Shown here piece after piece: positions 25,113 through 32,274 of a stretch of 38,508 bases of DNA. The stretch's first letter is position 1; each line of letters begins with the position of its first letter. The stretch spans positions 1 to 38,508 of the forward strand of contig JBDRGC010000302.1 of assembly GCA_043818215.1 (NCBI GenBank), given 5' to 3'. Below the pieces are notes generated by a model that did no database searches, had not been told where the DNA came from, and saw only the letters and a program-made list of their open reading frames with translations. This DNA is from JBDRGC01 sp043818215 (GTDB lineage Bacteria > Chloroflexota > Anaerolineae > Anaerolineales > UBA11858). The translations under genes were made by a program, and so were the position numbers.

Positions 25113-25640
25113 TCAGAGCATACTCTCCAAAGTGGCGCGCCGGTCGATAAAGGCAATATCGGTTTGCAGCGGGTTGCATTCTTCCAAAGAGCGCTTTTGC
25201 AGAATTAACCCCACAGCGAAGGCCAGACAGGTGGCTTCACCGCATTGTTTGCAGTTGGTTTGAGGCAGCAGTTCATACACATCCAGATGACGCGGCGCTC
25301 TTTTCTTGACGGTCACCGGCTTCAGTTCGTGGCGGTGTTCCCAGGTAGCGTTGATAGCGTCGGCCAGGGCGGTCAACAATTCCAATCCCTCGTCAACGTC
25401 TTTGATCTGGGTAATGCTGACCCGCTTGGAGTAGAGTGTGATGAACCCTGGCTGACGGCGGAGAGTCAGTGTGTGCGCATCAGGGTTGTAGCCGATGACA
25501 TTGGGGAGGGTTGCCAGGTAGGGTAAAACATCGTCCAGTGGCTGCGACGGCTTACCGGTGACGATGATCTTACCCGGCTCAGCCAGACAGGGAGTAGTTT
25601 GGGTGAGGGCAATGGCTTCTAAAAAGCGCTGATTATTCAT
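25113..25640 (-). CDS. Fe-S cluster protein (PF04060-like), paralogue B
   Basis: A 175-residue cytosolic protein. A unique N-terminal domain of about 110 residues precedes a four-cysteine motif, C130-x2-C133-x4-C138-x16-C155, within LLPQTNCKQCGEATC. This is the [4Fe-4S] motif found in the corrinoid Fe-S protein of acetyl-CoA synthase, RnfB and related electron carriers. The gene at 26196-26732 encodes a paralogue with the same architecture. As the last intact gene of the operon it may feed electrons to the redoxins (inference). The ATG at 25640 has no strong ribosome binding site. An in-frame redoxin fragment follows its TGA. Confidence 0.75.
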   Translation of the reverse strand: MNNQRFLEAIALTQTTPCLAEPGKIIVTGKPSQPLDDVLPYLATLPNVIGYNPDAHTLTLRRQPGFITLYSKRVSITQIKDVDEGLELLTALADAINATWEHRHELKPVTVKKRAPRHLDVYELLPQTNCKQCGEATCLAFAVGLILQKRSLEECNPLQTDIAFIDRRATLESML

Positions 25641-25702
25641 GGGGTATACAAGTTACCTCGCATTTCTCGGATCCCCGCCCCGGGGACTTCGAGCATCACC
25701 TT

Positions 25703-25849
25703 TCAACCGCCTTCGAGCATCTCGCGGGCTTTGCCTTTGAAGTGCTCCTTGAGAAAGGCCAGAGCACCCTCAGAGTCATCGTCCATCAGGATACGCATCA
25801 ACTCGATGATTTCTCGATCCTCAAGGGCGACTTGCAGCGTCTTTTTCAC
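25703..25849 (-). CDS. 48-residue small protein, function unknown
   Basis: The start is inferred as GTG at 25849, which overlaps the TGA of the zinc-ribbon gene in GTGA (25846-25849) with GGAG 8-9 nt upstream. A longer frame from ATG 25903 would overlap that gene by 58 bp and is less likely. The protein is acidic and helical (about LEDREIIELMRILMDDDSEG, then an LKEHFKGKAREML helix), with no cysteine or membrane segment. It resembles a small regulatory or adaptor protein. I do not recognise the family. Confidence 0.6.
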   Translation of the reverse strand: MKKTLQVALEDREIIELMRILMDDDSEGALAFLKEHFKGKAREMLEGG

Positions 25850-26085
25850 TTCGGCGTCTCCGTTTGGGGAATCTGAATCCCTTTCTTTTGGCAACCGGTG
25901 CATAGGTCACCCTCACAATTCGTCCAGTATTCCTGCCCACAGCGCGGGCAGGTCACATGCCGGAAGCCGGATTTCCAGGTTTTGTTTTTGGGCTGCAGCT
26001 CCGGGGGCAGTGAGGCAAAAGGATCCTGCACGCAGCTACAAGCTGGGGTGGGCTGTTTATCTTTTGGGGGAGGTGGTTCTGTCAT
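25846..26085 (-). CDS. Small zinc-ribbon protein
   Basis: A 79-residue protein with two CxxC pairs, C46-PR-C49 and C62-TG-C65, plus C57 between them. This fits a rubredoxin-like zinc ribbon; a redox iron site is possible. A Pro-rich N-terminus carries a CSC motif (16-18). AGGAG precedes the ATG. It overlaps the next gene by 4 bp and lies within a run of thiol and Fe-S genes, which suggests a metal-binding or redox accessory role. Confidence 0.65.
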   Translation of the reverse strand: MTEPPPPKDKQPTPACSCVQDPFASLPPELQPKNKTWKSGFRHVTCPRCGQEYWTNCEGDLCTGCQKKGIQIPQTETPK

Positions 26086-26195
26086 AGTTGATACTCCTCA
26101 GCGAGGTGTGTTGATCCAGCGGGTGTAAGTACGCAGAGTATACAAAGTAAAGACCCTGTTTCCTTGTATACCGATATACCTGATACCTGATACCC

Positions 26196-26732
26196 CTACC
26201 CAATCGCCGGTGCTTCGATGATAATCTCTTGCAGAGCAGCGAGTTTCTCGGCATACTGCGGTTCGAACAGCGACGGGCAGTCGGTCAGCTTCTTCTGTGA
26301 GACCACCAGCTTCAAAGCAAAGGTGAAACAGGTTTGATCGCCGCACTGTTTGCAATTGGTCTTGGGGAGCAATTTGTAAACGTCCATTGGCGCTGGACGT
26401 TTGCGGGTTTCATAGCTGGCGGTGATTTCGGCGCGCTGGTCCCATGTGCGGTTGATCAGGTCAACCAATCCCTTGATTTCTTTTTCCGCGGCTTTCCGGT
26501 CTTCCACATTACTCGTAGAAATTTCGTAAGCGTGAAAGACAATATTATGACCGCCTTTCTTCCAGGTTAGAGCGTTGGCTACTTTGTGATATAACGCGCC
26601 GCGCAGGGTAGCGTTGAGATAGGGCAATACCTCGGATATATCCGCCGTCAGACGAGCGGTGGCAGCAAAGCGTTCCGCTCCCGGCTCGCAGGGCGGGGTG
26701 AAGACTTCCAGGTCGTAGTTTTCGATTAACAT
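26196..26732 (-). CDS. Fe-S cluster protein (PF04060-like), paralogue A
   Basis: A 178-residue cytosolic protein with the motif C127-x2-C130-x4-C135-x16-C152 in KLLPKTNCKQCGDQTC. The identical spacing and the shared DVY-LLP-TNCKQCG context mark it as a paralogue of the gene at 25113. The N-terminal domain (about 1-110) contains the pattern DISEVLPYLNATL, matching DDVLPYLATL of the paralogue. The motif ligates a [4Fe-4S] cluster in related electron-transfer and corrinoid proteins. GAGGTT precedes the ATG. The gene follows the CxC thioredoxin-like gene by 20 bp. Confidence 0.78.
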   Translation of the reverse strand: MLIENYDLEVFTPPCEPGAERFAATARLTADISEVLPYLNATLRGALYHKVANALTWKKGGHNIVFHAYEISTSNVEDRKAAEKEIKGLVDLINRTWDQRAEITASYETRKRPAPMDVYKLLPKTNCKQCGDQTCFTFALKLVVSQKKLTDCPSLFEPQYAEKLAALQEIIIEAPAIG

Positions 26733-26752
26733 CGCAACCTCTCATCACTATT

Positions 26753-27187
26753 TTATGGGCTTTCGATCAATGTTGCAATCTGTACTTCGATCTTTTCAAT
26801 ATCCAGGGGTAACCCATCGCTGATGACATCATCCTGCCGCCAGACGATCTCGCCGGAAGCATCCAGCAGCAGCATGGAGGGCGCTCTAATGACCTTATAG
26901 CGCTCCGCCAGGTCGGGGCGTTGCTCGATGTCGATCTGGTGAAGGGGCAGCCCGTACCGCGTTTCTGTGGGCCAATTAGCAACCTGAGAACGGGCGTTGC
27001 CATTGACGAACTGTTCACATTCGCAAACGCCATGGATTTTAACGAAAATCAGCACTGCCGGCTGGCCGTTCAATTCCAGCTGCGGTCTGGGTTGCAGCCA
27101 ACCTAACTGCTGAACTTTAAGACCCAACACCAGCAGAACGGCCCCAGAAAAACACAACCAGATCAGAATACGTGTATTCCGTTTCAT
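26753..27187 (-). CDS. Membrane-anchored thioredoxin-like protein with CxC motif
   Basis: A 144-residue protein. Residues 8-23 form an N-terminal membrane anchor, and the rest folds like thioredoxin with the cis-Pro-type segment RAPSMLLLD (101-109). In place of CxxC the active site is C55-E-C57, within HGVCECEQF. CxC sites are rare and are usually associated with isomerase-like or metal-binding activity. The ATG at 27187 overlaps the ccdA stop by 4 bp (ATGA). A longer frame to 27769 only shadows ccdA. Coupling to CcdA suggests it receives electrons on the outside of the membrane (inference). Confidence 0.78.
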   Translation of the reverse strand: MKRNTRILIWLCFSGAVLLVLGLKVQQLGWLQPRPQLELNGQPAVLIFVKIHGVCECEQFVNGNARSQVANWPTETRYGLPLHQIDIEQRPDLAERYKVIRAPSMLLLDASGEIVWRQDDVISDGLPLDIEKIEVQIATLIESP

Positions 27188-27858
27188 GCAATCCATAAAA
27201 AGTATAACCCAACCCCAATTATGACCACACCGCTGGCTTTCTCTATCCACGCTGACCAGCGTCCCATGCTTTGCAGGCTGGTCAGCGCACCGGTGAACGT
27301 CCCAGCCAACACCACGGGCACCCCGCGTCCCAGGGCGTAGACGAAGAGCAGCAACGCGCCGTAGGCGATAGCTCCGGTGGACATCACATAGGTCAGGATG
27401 GCGGCCAGGGCGGGAGTGGCGCATTGGGAGGCCACCAGCCCGGAGATCAACCCCAGCAGGAAGGCTCCCGGCGCGCCCTTGAGCGCCACTCGCTCGCGCA
27501 GGCCGCCGAACCACATCGGCAGAGAGATTTTCAGCACGCCCAGCATATTCAGCCCAATGACGAAACAAATCAGCGCCACCAGGTGATACCACCAATTGGT
27601 CGCTGCGCCGATCAGCCCGCCGATCAGGGCCGCGGCCACGCCCAAGAGCATGAAGGTCACCGCAAGCCCGAAGGCGAAGGCCAATGACAGGCTGAAAGAG
27701 CGCCGCCGGGATAATTCTGCCGAACCGCCCACGAAACCGACGATTAGCGGGATGGTGGCGACGTTGCACGGCCCCAGGCTGGTAACCAGTCCGCCCAGGA
27801 ATACCAACAGGAAACTGAGCACAGAAATATTTTGCAGGGTGGCGGGGTCAAAATCCAT
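27184..27858 (-). CDS. ccdA: CcdA-type thiol:disulfide transmembrane transporter
   Basis: A 224-residue membrane protein with six hydrophobic helices. The paired cysteines of the CcdA/DsbD family are C31 in LGPCNVATIP and C146 in ASQCATPALA. These carry reducing equivalents from cytoplasmic thioredoxin to extracytoplasmic thiol proteins. I chose the ATG at 27858, 1 bp after the TGA of the thioredoxin gene upstream, where MDFDP begins; the open frame beyond shadows that gene. It overlaps the CxC thioredoxin-like gene downstream. Electron partners are probably the two membrane-anchored thioredoxins on either side. Confidence 0.88.
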   Translation of the reverse strand: MDFDPATLQNISVLSFLLVFLGGLVTSLGPCNVATIPLIVGFVGGSAELSRRRSFSLSLAFAFGLAVTFMLLGVAAALIGGLIGAATNWWYHLVALICFVIGLNMLGVLKISLPMWFGGLRERVALKGAPGAFLLGLISGLVASQCATPALAAILTYVMSTGAIAYGALLLFVYALGRGVPVVLAGTFTGALTSLQSMGRWSAWIEKASGVVIIGVGLYFLWIA

Positions 27859-27859
27859 C

Positions 27860-28336
27860 TCAATTCTCTCCAGACAGGTTTTGCAAGACAGTGCGCATTT
27901 GCTCCGCTGGCAGCACCCCGACGTGCATATAGCGCTCACCAGTACTGTCGTAAAAAACTAGGGTGGGGATGGCTTGCAAGCCCTCTCGCCGCAAGATGTT
28001 GGCGTTACGCTGCTCGTACACATCCACATCAATCAAGACCACCTGCTCCTGAAATTCAGGGTAGACCTGTGCCACTACCTCCATCATCTCTTTGCAGGGG
28101 ATGCAGTCCAGCGAGTGCAGGAAGATGAAGGTAGGGCGCTTTTCCTGGAGCGCCGCGTCGAGTTGGGCTTCCAGTGATAGTGGAACTTCGACATTGTTTC
28201 CCGTATCACGTTTCAAGAAAAATACCGCCACCACCAGTAAAACCAGGCCGCCTAAAATCAGCAGGCTCGGCGGGAAACTGCGTTTGTGTGAAGATTTTTT
28301 ACGTTTCGAGTGTCGTTGTGAGGTCATTTTCTTCAT
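27860..28336 (-). CDS. Membrane-anchored thioredoxin
   Basis: A 158-residue protein. A basic N-terminus is followed by one membrane helix (about 23-41) and a thioredoxin fold with the active site C78-IP-C81 in HSLDCIPCKEM and the cis-Pro segment QAIPTLVFYD. The basic N-terminus predicts that the fold lies outside. It overlaps the end of the Trx-VKOR gene by 38 bp and is followed 1 bp later by ccdA, the expected reductant source. An alternative start is the ATG at 28327. Confidence 0.82.
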   Translation of the reverse strand: MKKMTSQRHSKRKKSSHKRSFPPSLLILGGLVLLVVAVFFLKRDTGNNVEVPLSLEAQLDAALQEKRPTFIFLHSLDCIPCKEMMEVVAQVYPEFQEQVVLIDVDVYEQRNANILRREGLQAIPTLVFYDSTGERYMHVGVLPAEQMRTVLQNLSGEN

Positions 28337-29555
28337 CCCAGGTTAACTGTTCCAGCATTGGATTCAAACTTAACAATAGCAGCAATGTGATAATGATCGC
28401 CGAGGAGATGCACCACATACACACCGCATTGATCACGAACGGCTCCAGATAGGTCAGGTAGAGCGAAAAAAGTGTGCCAAAGAAGGTTATACCAAAGAGT
28501 GCCAGGGGAGCTTTCCCCGCCAGCCAGTCTTGACGCCAGCGTGACCAAGCCCACACACCCAGGATGATGATGTAACCCAGCGCACCCAGCACGCCAATCG
28601 GCAAAACACCGAATAATTTGGCGTAGGGGCTGCTTTGCACGGCGTTGCAATCGCCGATAGGCCCGCAGACAGCCGAGACTGATTGCGTCTCCACGTAGGC
28701 CAGGTATCCGGCCACGCCCAGGCCGAGCAGAGCCAGCATAGGGATGGCAATGTCTTTCCATGCGGAGATAGGAGCTACTTGCACAACGGAATTGTCAGAC
28801 AGTAAGACGCGACCTATGCGTACCCCCGTGTAGACCAGGGCGGCAAGCATACCAACCATGATCGCTATAGACAGAACAAAGCCGGCCGGCCTAGGCAATG
28901 TGACGGTTGATGGGCCTTGTGGCCGGCTTTCAGCGGTCTGGGCTACTGTCTGGATTGTAGATATTTCGGGCGGTAATATGTCGATCAGTACTGGTATGTA
29001 CGGGTAGTTCAGGCCGCCAGCCGTCAGGTGTTTCTCGATTAGACCAGGCAATTCTGTCGGAATCTGGTCAGCCCCTTGGAACACCTTATCGCCGATAACC
29101 AGGAAAGGCACGCCGACTCCCTCTTTGGGAATGCCAAAAGAGGCTGCTGTCTGGTAGAGGCGATCTACGTCTTCTATCGTCACCAACTCAATCAAGAAAA
29201 TCTCGAATTGATCGCCGTATTTTGCTTGCAGAGGCGGCAGAACGTTATCCAACACATCATGGCAGTGAGGGCAGTCATCCATCCAAAACAGCACCGCTCG
29301 AACTACTGGCAAAGCGCTTACGGGCATAGCAGTTGGCTGGCGTTGTTTGGCTGTCAGGGTTGAAAGTGCCTCCATTTGGCCGGCGGCAACTTCGCAGTCG
29401 TCGCAATCTTCGGCGGCGGTGGCAGTTGCTATCAGCGCGGTGGCGACGGGTGTTTTTGGATCCTGGTCATGGGAAGATTGAACGAATTTTGTGCCCAGCA
29501 CTACCAGGCCAGTTAGCCCGAGAAGAATGAATGCCCAAACAGCGATGCGTTTCAC
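28299..29555 (-). CDS. Thioredoxin - vitamin K epoxide reductase (VKOR) fusion
   Basis: A 418-residue membrane protein. An N-terminal anchor (about 5-22) precedes a CDDC pair (51-54) and a thioredoxin/glutaredoxin-like domain with C95-PH-C98 in MDDCPHCHD. A VKOR domain with about five helices follows (about 225-400). Its loop cysteines are C287 and C293 in VCGPIGDC, and its active pair is C369-MW-C372. VKOR oxidises thioredoxin partners and passes electrons to quinone, forming disulfides outside the cell. In the usual bacterial fusion the VKOR comes first; here the order is reversed. The start is GTG at 29555, with AAGG upstream. It stands beside ccdA, which drives the opposite reaction. Confidence 0.85.
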   Translation of the reverse strand: MKRIAVWAFILLGLTGLVVLGTKFVQSSHDQDPKTPVATALIATATAAEDCDDCEVAAGQMEALSTLTAKQRQPTAMPVSALPVVRAVLFWMDDCPHCHDVLDNVLPPLQAKYGDQFEIFLIELVTIEDVDRLYQTAASFGIPKEGVGVPFLVIGDKVFQGADQIPTELPGLIEKHLTAGGLNYPYIPVLIDILPPEISTIQTVAQTAESRPQGPSTVTLPRPAGFVLSIAIMVGMLAALVYTGVRIGRVLLSDNSVVQVAPISAWKDIAIPMLALLGLGVAGYLAYVETQSVSAVCGPIGDCNAVQSSPYAKLFGVLPIGVLGALGYIIILGVWAWSRWRQDWLAGKAPLALFGITFFGTLFSLYLTYLEPFVINAVCMWCISSAIIITLLLLLSLNPMLEQLTWDEENDLTTTLET

Positions 29556-29627
29556 GTGTACCTTCAGGTGTACCAGTTCTCACCTCACCGAGAACCAGCT
29601 GTCTGTGCAAGGAGCCATCATCGCTCA

Positions 29628-29939
29628 CTATGCTGCAACTTTCAGTTTGCCTGCTTCTCTCAATTGCCTCTCGACCTTACCCCAGATCCCCTCTCGCTTA
29701 TACAATGCGCGTATTTCCTGAATGTCGGGAAAGGAAATGGCGTTGCCCAGGCAAAGATTAGCGCAAGTTGTGCATCCGACAACACAACTATAAGGGCGTG
29801 CTACCCTCGCGCCTTCTGTTGTCCAATCGTAGACATTCTTTCCGCAATTCATACACATCCCACATTTGACACACTGACTCGGATCAATGGCGGGATACCA
29901 CTCCACTTGTTCTCTCGGATAACCGGTCAACCAGGGCAT
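29628..29939 (-). CDS. Dicluster 4Fe-4S ferredoxin
   Basis: A 103-residue soluble protein with two cysteine groups: C23/C26/C29/C32 in QCVKCGMCMNCG, and C52/C56/C59/C63 in SCVVGCTTCANLC. The second group has the CxxxCxxCxxxC form. Together they should bind two [4Fe-4S] clusters. The CMNCGKNVYDW segment is found in small ferredoxins near metalloid and redox genes. The ATG at 29939 has AAGAGGT upstream. It lies between the redoxin cluster and the Trx-VKOR gene and is a candidate electron donor to the redoxins (inference). Confidence 0.85.
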   Translation of the reverse strand: MPWLTGYPREQVEWYPAIDPSQCVKCGMCMNCGKNVYDWTTEGARVARPYSCVVGCTTCANLCLGNAISFPDIQEIRALYKREGIWGKVERQLREAGKLKVAA

Positions 29940-30008
29940 TTTACCTCTTGTGCTATGCTTGAAAAAATCGACTTGTTACGGGCTTGGCAAACTATTGCAA
30001 ATGCCCAC

Positions 30009-30033
30009 GAGGGTGGGGATTTACCCCACCCTC
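30009..30033. other. 10-bp hairpin between redoxin and ferredoxin genes
   Basis: GAGGGTGGGG and its complement around an ATTTA loop. It has no T-tract, so it is more likely an mRNA stabiliser or attenuator than a full terminator. Confidence 0.6.
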
Positions 30034-30078
30034 AGAAATGAGTCGGCGCTTCGGCAAGGTTCCAATGCGGTGATATGG

Positions 30079-30345
30079 TTAAGCCAGCCCCGCCTCGCGC
30101 AGCGCGCCCACCAGACTTTCCTTGCTCGGCGCCAGGCCCACGAATTTGACCAACTCGCCAATGACCATTGCCGGAGCGTTAGCGATGGCGTACTCCTCCC
30201 ACTCTGCGTCGCCAGGGCCGGTGTGGTAGACGATCTCGACCTGGTCGCCAAACTCAGTCTCGATTTCCTTCAACAGCCGTTTTACTGCCACGCCGCCGGA
30301 GCAGGGCGGTATTGACACAAATGCTTCGATCCTTATTTTAGACAT
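30079..30345 (-). CDS. Small thioredoxin-like protein with single cysteine (CSGG)
   Basis: An 88-residue thioredoxin-fold protein. The active-site loop reads PPC15SGG, so the resolving cysteine is lost and C15 is the only cysteine. The segment ANAPAMVIG fits the cis-Pro loop. It starts 13 bp inside the previous redoxin gene, with GGGAGGG upstream of the ATG. As a monothiol protein it could bind a metal(loid), form mixed disulfides, or ligate an Fe-S cluster (inference). A C-terminal fragment of a second copy lies at 25050-25112. Confidence 0.8.
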   Translation of the reverse strand: MSKIRIEAFVSIPPCSGGVAVKRLLKEIETEFGDQVEIVYHTGPGDAEWEEYAIANAPAMVIGELVKFVGLAPSKESLVGALREAGLA

Positions 30346-30605
30346 AGCCCTCCCTCCCGTAAGGCGTTATTGAGCGTTGCCTCGCTGGGGCACATCCCCT
30401 CGATGCGGATGGTCCCGTTGACCACTGCTGCCGGAACGCAGAAGAGCTTGTACTCTTCGAACTTTTCCAGCCCCTCAGCGCCTTCGTAGATAGTGAGTTC
30501 CAACTCACTTTCGTACCTGACAGCGACCCGCTGCGCAAGTTCGATGATGGCGACACAGCCCGGGCAGGGTGGGTCGCCGCTAAATACCTCTAATTTGACC
30601 ATCAT
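30333..30605 (-). CDS. Small thioredoxin-like protein (CPGC)
   Basis: A 90-residue thioredoxin-fold protein with the active site C14-PG-C17 in DPPCPGC and further cysteines at 56, 72 and 88. The cis-Pro-type loop reads FCVPAAVV. The start ATG at 30605 overlaps the upstream TGA in ATGA; a second ATG follows directly. A longer frame to 30827 only shadows the neighbouring redoxin. It is the third of four consecutive redoxins. Confidence 0.82.
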   Translation of the reverse strand: MMVKLEVFSGDPPCPGCVAIIELAQRVAVRYESELELTIYEGAEGLEKFEEYKLFCVPAAVVNGTIRIEGMCPSEATLNNALREGGLCLK

Positions 30606-30862
30606 AAGCCTCCTATTTGTTTCTCGATAATCGAGATGAGTTTTGCCGCGGGTACAACCTTGCCCGCGCCGACTACGTTCTCGCCGACGACCACGAGGGG
30701 CGTGGTCATCAAGCCATATTGCTCTGCTTCCGCTCCCAGGGCGTCGAGCTTGACCACTTCGACCTGACCGGGGAACCGCTCTGCGGCTTTCTGCGCCTGC
30801 GCCCCGGCGCGCTTGCAGTTGGCGCACGGCGGTGTGGTTCCAAAAACTTTAATTTGGAGCAT
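30602..30862 (-). CDS. Small thioredoxin-like protein (CANC)
   Basis: An 86-residue thioredoxin-fold protein with the active site C13-AN-C16 in TPPCANC and the cis-Pro loop LMTTPLVVVG. The ATG at 30862 is preferred over an upstream TTG because AGGAGG lies at the right distance before it. It overlaps the next redoxin gene by 4 bp. Close relatives include the glutaredoxin-like 'thioredoxin family' proteins of anaerobes. Confidence 0.85.
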   Translation of the reverse strand: MLQIKVFGTTPPCANCKRAGAQAQKAAERFPGQVEVVKLDALGAEAEQYGLMTTPLVVVGENVVGAGKVVPAAKLISIIEKQIGGL

Positions 30863-30875
30863 TATCAACCTCCTT

Positions 30876-31118
30876 TTATCTCTGCGATGCTCGAATCCAC
30901 TCTGCGATCTCTTCCTTGCGCGGAATGCGTCCCGACGATTTGACCTCTTCGTTAATCACCAACGCAGGCGTATTCATGATATTGTAGGCCATAATTTCGT
31001 CTATTTCCTTGACCTTTGTGAACGCTGCTTCGACACCCAACTCGCCGGCTGCTTCAATGGCCAGTTTCTCCAGCCGCTCACACCTGGAGCAGCCGCCACC
31101 CAAAATCTTGATTTTCAT
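30876..31118 (-). CDS. Small redox-active disulfide protein (CSRC)
   Basis: An 80-residue thioredoxin-fold protein of the MTH895/TM0996 type, with the active site C10-SR-C13 in LGGGCSRCERL and the loop IMNTPALVIN. Proteins of this type occur near ArsP-like permeases in anaerobes. The ATG at 31118 is chosen because GGAGG lies just upstream; a GTG at 31130 is in the same frame but sits on that site. It is the first of four redoxin genes and follows arsM after a 334-bp gap. Confidence 0.87.
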   Translation of the reverse strand: MKIKILGGGCSRCERLEKLAIEAAGELGVEAAFTKVKEIDEIMAYNIMNTPALVINEEVKSSGRIPRKEEIAEWIRASQR

Positions 31119-31452
31119 TCTAACCTCCACAATATAATATAGACGCTCACGGCGTCAACATCGACAATATTTTATCGATCTTTGCTCTTCGGAAGCGTAC
31201 TCATTGCCAACTGTCCCGCAATGGCCTTATTTTCCGAGCAGGGTCTCCGCAAATACGTAGAGAATTACCCTGTAAAGTTTGCATCGTTCGCGAGAAAAAT
31301 TACCAGAAAATGTCATTGCGAGTCCCGGACGCTTTTCCGCTGCGAAGCAATCTCGCATCTGACAAGGATGAGATTGCTTCGCCGTTCCTCCTCGCACATC
31401 GTCCCCTTCGAGGAATGACAACCGTGAAGTATGGTTGCGGCGGGAGGCCACA
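31119..31452. promoter_or_regulatory. Gap between arsM and the redoxin genes
   Basis: No gene. Close to the redoxin start lie the inverted repeats GACGC-N5-GCGTC (31142-31156) and ATCGA-N10-TCGAT (31160-31179), the latter a possible operator. A TTGACG with TATATT 16 nt later on the minus strand resembles a promoter but sits too close to the ribosome binding site to be convincing. A diverged GTCATTGCGA-type dispersed repeat covers 31311-31425. Confidence 0.5.
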
Positions 31453-32247
31453 CTATGAGCAGCACTCAGGTTTTACTGCTTCGATAATAGCCGAAACCAC
31501 AAAATCCTCGACTTTCATGCCTGGAGCCCAATCATGTATGAATTCTTTGCTTTCATCCTTTGTTTGTATTCGAATATTGGTGAATCCAACTTCACTCAAC
31601 ATATCTATCAACTCATCTACAGAAACCGCGCCCGCGACACATCCGGTGTAAAGAGCGATATCATCCTTCATCTCGTCAGGCAGTTGTGCGGTTGCGACAA
31701 TATCTGAGATAGCCAGACGACCACCCGGCTTTAAAACACGCAGCGATTCTCTGAAAACCCTTGATTTATCAGGCGAGAGGTTGATAACGCAATTGGATAT
31801 GATCACATCTATTGAAGAATCTGCCACAGGCAGGTTCTCTATCTCCCCAAGGCGGAACTCGATATTTTTAAACCCAGCACTCGCACTGTTCTGTCGAGCC
31901 TTGCTGACCATTTCGGGCGTCGCGTCTACGCCGATTACGCGTCCCGTATCTCCCACGGCCTGGGCAGCCAGGAAACAATCGAATCCACCACCGCTACCCA
32001 GATCGAGCACAGTCTCACCTTCCTTCAGTCCCGCGAGCGCGTGTGGGTTGCCACATCCCAATCCCATATTGGCTCCCTCCGGCACCGCCGTCAGTTGTTC
32101 TGGAGAGTATCCAAGCGCTATGGAAATATCTCCTGGGCTGCAACATGACGGGATGCTGCACCCACAACCGGTATCTGTCGCTTTTGCAACGGAACCGTAC
32201 TTGTCCCGGACAGCCTGTCGAATAACTTCTCTTTCAGAATCTAACAT
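31453..32247 (-). CDS. arsM: Arsenite methyltransferase ArsM
   Basis: A 264-residue cytosolic S-adenosylmethionine-dependent enzyme that methylates trivalent arsenic using thiols as reductant. The SAM motif is VLDLGSGGGFDCFLA (80-94). The conserved arsenic-binding cysteines are C65 in MGLGCGNP, C143 in ISNCVINLSPDK, and C193 in YTGCVAGA. The C143-C193 spacing of 50 equals that of the studied CmArsM enzyme. N-terminal cysteines (28, 30, 35, 36) and a C-terminal CC add thiol sites. AAGGAG precedes the ATG. It begins 27 bp after arsP. The redoxins downstream are plausible reductants for its disulfide (inference). Confidence 0.93.
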   Translation of the reverse strand: MLDSEREVIRQAVRDKYGSVAKATDTGCGCSIPSCCSPGDISIALGYSPEQLTAVPEGANMGLGCGNPHALAGLKEGETVLDLGSGGGFDCFLAAQAVGDTGRVIGVDATPEMVSKARQNSASAGFKNIEFRLGEIENLPVADSSIDVIISNCVINLSPDKSRVFRESLRVLKPGGRLAISDIVATAQLPDEMKDDIALYTGCVAGAVSVDELIDMLSEVGFTNIRIQTKDESKEFIHDWAPGMKVEDFVVSAIIEAVKPECCS

Positions 32248-32274
32248 CTTTCATCTCCTTATTAGGGGTAAAGT

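Noticed and set aside
25113..25115. TGA as a selenocysteine codon in the Fe-S protein gene
   Set aside because: The sequence after the TGA matches a redoxin C-terminus, not a conserved part of the Fe-S protein, and I saw no SECIS-like hairpin. A recombination remnant explains it better.
26753..27769. A 338-codon frame containing the CxC thioredoxin-like protein
   Set aside because: The first 194 codons are a shifted-frame shadow of ccdA. The real start is the ATG at 27187.
30333..30827. A 164-codon frame ending in the CPGC redoxin
   Set aside because: Codons before 30605 shadow the CANC redoxin. The ATGA overlap gives the real start.
31131..31152. Sigma-70 promoter for the redoxin genes
   Set aside because: TTGACG and TATATT have fair spacing, but the implied transcript start would fall inside the ribosome binding site of the first redoxin.
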